This document shows positions 61,048 to 64,000 of a stretch of 64,000 bases of DNA, piece after piece. Numbering within the stretch: position 1 is the stretch's first letter; each line of letters opens with the position of its first letter. Where the stretch lies: the NCBI GenBank assembly GCA_045632845.1, contig JAZQXL010000020.1:1-64000 (forward strand). The letters are read 5' to 3'. The position numbers and the translations under genes are program-made. Under the pieces are notes generated by a model. The model was given only the letters and a program-made list of their open reading frames with translations. It searched no databases and was not told where the DNA came from. The DNA comes from RGIG4140 sp045632845 (GTDB lineage Bacteria; Pseudomonadota; Alphaproteobacteria; CAAHEQ01; UBA3637).

Positions 61048-62421
61048 ATGAAGAGTCCAGTTTTATACAATTTGTCTGAAATAAAAGAGCTTTATGATGC
61101 CTTTAAAGAATATGTTAGAACAAAAGGATTTTATGAGGAGTGTATGGACTCTTTAAAAAAATACAACACCTCCTTTTTTAAACTGATTGTCAAAAGTAAT
61201 CAGACAAAAAAACTATTCAAGGTAAGAAAAAACGACTTTTTAGGAAAAAGCACCATCGGTGCAAACAATACCCTATCTAAACCAACAATTGAAGATGCTC
61301 ATTTTTATCGTGCTTGGGTTAAAAACAATCCTACTCAAGATTTAATCCCAACAAAAATCACGTTTAAAAAAAGGTACATCAATCTACTTGGAAACACGGA
61401 TCAATCTTTTGATAATGTCCGCATTTTTATATCCCCAAATGCGCTAATTTTGCCCAAAACAGAAGATAAAAGACCACTTAAAGAAATACCAACACAAAAT
61501 CCTCATGCAATTGAAGAATTGGTCTATTTAGCTGAAGCTTATGATGAATTTATTTTTTCATACAAAGGGTCTAAAAATCAGAAAAATTTTGATGAATTTT
61601 TTAAAAATAACTTTTTAACCAAAGTTATCCCTCCTTATTTTCGCCAATCCATGGCTGAACCAATTATTAAAATTGTTGAACAAACAAGACGCTTGTTAAC
61701 ACAAACATTGTTACAAAATTTTGAACCACAAATAACGGCAAGACAAAATTTATTAAACAATACAGATACTCCTGAAGTTTTTCTAAAAAACAACAGAAAT
61801 GAAGTTTTTATCCTCTCAGAACAAGTTGGCGTTATTGATAACGCTCAAAAATTAATCAAACTTCATGATTTAAGAGACGACTTGGCACATCCAGATACAG
61901 AAATGGACATTCTTGTTGATGTTCCTGAAAATGTAAATGAAATTTATGAAACTGTTTTTAACATGATTCGTCGCATCACAACAACCAAAAATTTAACAGT
62001 TCAAAAAGTAACAAACACAAACGATTCAAATGACCTCACTCCTTTTGTTTTGTGGGCACAAGGCCATAAAGTTAAAGATCACATCCCAGTTATTGAAAAG
62101 AACAAAGACATTGAAACGCCAACATTAATTCACACAATGCAATGTTTGGATATGGCTGTCAAAAGCGCTGCGCCAATTAGTTCAAACGGAAAACCTTTAA
62201 AAGGGAAAAAACAACGCGACTGGCTTATTAAAGAAGGAATAATGGACCAATCTGATCAACAAGATTATGAAGCAGCAAAACATTTAAGAAATGCTGTATG
62301 CCATGGAAATGCAAATACACAAACACATATGGATATCATTGCGAAAAATGAAACATCACAAAAATTAACTCAAAAAATCATCAACAATATGACTCAAAAA
62401 GGTCTATTGCAAAAATCATAA
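61048..62421 (+). CDS. Protein with two HEPN-type Rx4H motifs
   Basis: A 457-residue cytoplasmic protein of no known family. Two segments carry the HEPN signature R-x4-H: HDLRDDLAHPD (R276-H281) and HLRNAVCHGN (R414-H419), each in a helical context. HEPN domains are RNases or structural dimer modules in toxin-antitoxin, CRISPR and abortive-infection systems. The N-terminal 200 residues (basic, with KNNPTQDLIPTKITFKKRY) could be a sensor or RNA-binding part. It has its own strong promoter. No paired antitoxin gene (such as MNT nucleotidyltransferase) is next to it. Defense role inferred. Confidence 0.6.
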   Translation: MKSPVLYNLSEIKELYDAFKEYVRTKGFYEECMDSLKKYNTSFFKLIVKSNQTKKLFKVRKNDFLGKSTIGANNTLSKPTIEDAHFYRAWVKNNPTQDLIPTKITFKKRYINLLGNTDQSFDNVRIFISPNALILPKTEDKRPLKEIPTQNPHAIEELVYLAEAYDEFIFSYKGSKNQKNFDEFFKNNFLTKVIPPYFRQSMAEPIIKIVEQTRRLLTQTLLQNFEPQITARQNLLNNTDTPEVFLKNNRNEVFILSEQVGVIDNAQKLIKLHDLRDDLAHPDTEMDILVDVPENVNEIYETVFNMIRRITTTKNLTVQKVTNTNDSNDLTPFVLWAQGHKVKDHIPVIEKNKDIETPTLIHTMQCLDMAVKSAAPISSNGKPLKGKKQRDWLIKEGIMDQSDQQDYEAAKHLRNAVCHGNANTQTHMDIIAKNETSQKLTQKIINNMTQKGLLQKS

Positions 62422-62574
62422 CACCTCTTGCACAAAAAAAAATACGCATCATCCTGCCAACAAGCGAGGTAAACTCATGCTCATATAAACACAAAAAAAA
62501 CATTGCGTTTAGTATTCAAAACACTCAATATAACATATAGATTATCATTCATATTCATAATAAATGGGGTAATT

Positions 62575-63165
62575 ATGAAAAAAATCTTATTTTCCATTTT
62601 ATTTTCTTGTGTGTTTTTATGCAACACAACTCAAGCTCAAGTCGTTTCTAACGAAGAAATAAACCCAACCAAACTTGAAAACGCAAAAAAAATTATTTTG
62701 CAATTACAAGCGGAAATGAAAGACTATATCTCAAACGGGTCAGGGCCTTTTTTAGCTGCTGTGATTGATGAAAATAGAAAAATCGTTTCCAAAACCGCCA
62801 ACAGTGTTGTATCGGAAGGTTGCAGTAATAATCATGCAGAAATGAATGCCATTAAAATGGCTCAAAAAAACTTAGGAACCTATGATTTATCAAAACATAA
62901 CTTAAGCTTATATGTTACGTCTGAACCTTGCATGATGTGTATTGGGGGCATTATGTGGTCAGGCATCAAATCCGTGTATTATGGTGTTCCTTCAAAACGA
63001 GTTGAAGAAATCACAGGTTTTGATGAAGGATTTAAACCAAATTGGTTTGAAGAATTTAAAAACAGAGGAATTGTCGTTTATGGTAACATTGAAATAGAAG
63101 AAGGTGAAAAAGTACTGCATAATTATGTAGACACGGGCAAAACAGTGTACCAACCAGAACGATAA
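62575..63165 (+). CDS. Exported nucleoside/guanine deaminase-like protein
   Basis: A 196-residue zinc-dependent deaminase of the cytidine deaminase superfamily, with H87-A88-E89 (NNHAEMNAI) and P118-C119-x2-C122 (SEPCMMC) as zinc and catalytic residues. LYVTSEPCMMCIGGIMWSG and the C-terminal WFEEF resemble guanine deaminase or tRNA adenosine deaminase relatives. The start at 62575 gives a signal peptide (MKKILFSILFSCVFLCNTTQ then AQ), so the enzyme is probably periplasmic, unusual for this family. A longer in-frame start at 62503 adds hydrophobic residues. Confidence 0.8.
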   Translation: MKKILFSILFSCVFLCNTTQAQVVSNEEINPTKLENAKKIILQLQAEMKDYISNGSGPFLAAVIDENRKIVSKTANSVVSEGCSNNHAEMNAIKMAQKNLGTYDLSKHNLSLYVTSEPCMMCIGGIMWSGIKSVYYGVPSKRVEEITGFDEGFKPNWFEEFKNRGIVVYGNIEIEEGEKVLHNYVDTGKTVYQPER

Positions 63166-63186
63166 TCAAAAAATTATTCATCAAAA

Positions 63187-63216
63187 CAAAACGCTCCTTA
63201 AAAGGAGCGTTTTTTG
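63187..63216 (+). terminator. Terminator between convergent deaminase and GNAT genes
   Basis: AACGCTCCTT (63190-63199) and AAGGAGCGTT (63202-63211), a 2-base loop, then T residues. A-rich sequence on the left lets it serve the minus-strand gene as well. Confidence 0.85.
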
Positions 63217-63249
63217 ATTGATAAAAAATAACAGTAAACAGATTAAATT

Positions 63250-63771
63250 TTACTTCAAATAACTCACAAAATCAGAAGATGAAAGTTCATATTTGATAGA
63301 TGAGTTTTTATCCAAATATTTGTCTGAGATCTTTTTTAAACCATTTTTTTCTTTAAAACCCAACTGTTCGTAAACATGTTGTGCAACTTTATTTTTCTTT
63401 GCAACATTAACTGAAAGCGTTTGACACTTATGTTCATCAAAAAGATAGGTGATTAATAAACTTAAAGCTTTTTTTCCCATTCCTTTATTTTGAAAAAATT
63501 TATTGCAAATTTTGATACCAATTTCAGCAGAAACATCCTCTTTTTTACGATAATGCATCTCTCCTGTTGGGGTACCATCAATATCTAAAATAAATTGACA
63601 ACGATTTTTAGAGTTCTTTTTAATCAAAGAAACCACTTCATCAACTTGAACCCCTACCCCATTTGGAAAACCAGCATGAGCCATAACTTCTCCATCGTTC
63701 CACCAAGAAACAAGTTGTAATGCATCTTCAACTTCAGCTTTTCTAAGAGATAAATTTTCAAATTTCAACAT
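63250..63771 (-). CDS. GNAT family N-acetyltransferase
   Basis: A 173-residue acetyltransferase of the RimJ/RimL-like type. LSLRKAEVEDALQLVSWWND starts the fold, the acetyl-CoA loop is FFQNKGMGKKALSLLITYLF, and VNVAKKNKVAQHVYEQLGFK completes motif B. Substrate unknown. AGGGC before the ATG. Confidence 0.85.
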   Translation of the reverse strand: MLKFENLSLRKAEVEDALQLVSWWNDGEVMAHAGFPNGVGVQVDEVVSLIKKNSKNRCQFILDIDGTPTGEMHYRKKEDVSAEIGIKICNKFFQNKGMGKKALSLLITYLFDEHKCQTLSVNVAKKNKVAQHVYEQLGFKEKNGLKKISDKYLDKNSSIKYELSSSDFVSYLK

Positions 63772-63899
63772 TGTCTTTGCCCTATTTTAAATAAATTCAT
63801 TTGTGTTAAGGCATCATAATATAAAACCATCTTAAAAACAATATATATCAATGCTATTTTAATTTTTTTTATTCCTAAAATCATAAATAAAAATAGAAC

Positions 63900-64000
63900 C
63901 TAAGTCTTTTGAATATTTTCTCTCATCTTTTTAACAACTACAGGAGACAAATTATGTTCTTTTAAATCTAAAATAAAACTCAATAAACCATCTTTATAAT
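63900..64000 (-). CDS. C-terminal end of an unidentified gene
   Basis: A minus-strand frame enters from the right edge and ends at TAG (63902-63900), giving YKDGLLSFILDLKEHNLSPV followed by VVKKMRENIQKT. The pattern is helical and codon use is normal. Too short to assign. The 128 bp between it and the GNAT gene are AT-rich without a visible element. Confidence 0.45.
   Translation of the reverse strand, partial: YKDGLLSFILDLKEHNLSPVVVKKMRENIQKT

Overview
The window is AT-rich DNA from an alphaproteobacterium. The best evidence is a circularly permuted, two-piece tmRNA gene (43181-43488), a ChpT-type histidine phosphotransferase (50813-51355), an alphaproteobacterial SspB with its ribbon-helix-helix partner, and a cysteine-free L33. 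The compact, overlapping gene layout, low GC, several degenerate or fused genes and a virB-type secretion locus suggest a host-associated or gut lineage with a reduced genome (for example the RF32/Rs-D84 or Holosporales-like groups). The species cannot be named from this sequence alone.

Layout. 1-1529: a truncated secreted Thr/Ser-rich repeat protein on the minus strand. 1659-11192: housekeeping genes (uvrD, ptsN, hpf, hemW, then the lpoA / rsmI-yraN-dolP envelope cluster, a CNNM/CorC protein and aroK). 11281-19145: a tightly coupled envelope operon (small membrane protein, TPR-like secreted protein, xerD, an lptF-lptD fusion, surA, folD). 19191-36125: a type IV secretion locus made of six secreted helical proteins (five or six of them VirB5-like by inference), two VirB8 proteins, a VirB7-like lipoprotein, a VirB9 with a C-terminal SPOR domain, a 2260-residue VirB10 carrying a 17-residue repeat array, and VirB11. 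VirB1-4, VirB6 and VirD4 are not in the window.

36260-43523: peroxiredoxin, rpmG, a MoxR-DUF58-DUF4381 cluster, uppP, then sspB directly downstream of tmRNA. 43527-47464: three tandem mTERF-like repeat genes translationally coupled to rlmB. 47592-54828: ileS, chpT, a strongly diverged sucC-sucD pair, and rho. 54870-55640: tRNA-Arg(CCG) and tRNA-Gln(UUG), each followed by a short segment that ends in a second copy of the tRNA 3' end.

56011-59590: a restriction-modification island (cytosine-5 methyltransferase, ASCH protein, membrane protein, divergent putative endonuclease) bracketed by related intergenic repeats. 59665-64000: accessory genes (acyltransferase, a protein with two HEPN motifs, a secreted deaminase, a GNAT acetyltransferase, and the end of one more gene).

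The strongest candidates for undescribed biology are the bacterial mTERF-like array in an operon with an rRNA methyltransferase, the secretion system with its expanded VirB10 and VirB9-SPOR, and the LptF-LptD polyprotein.
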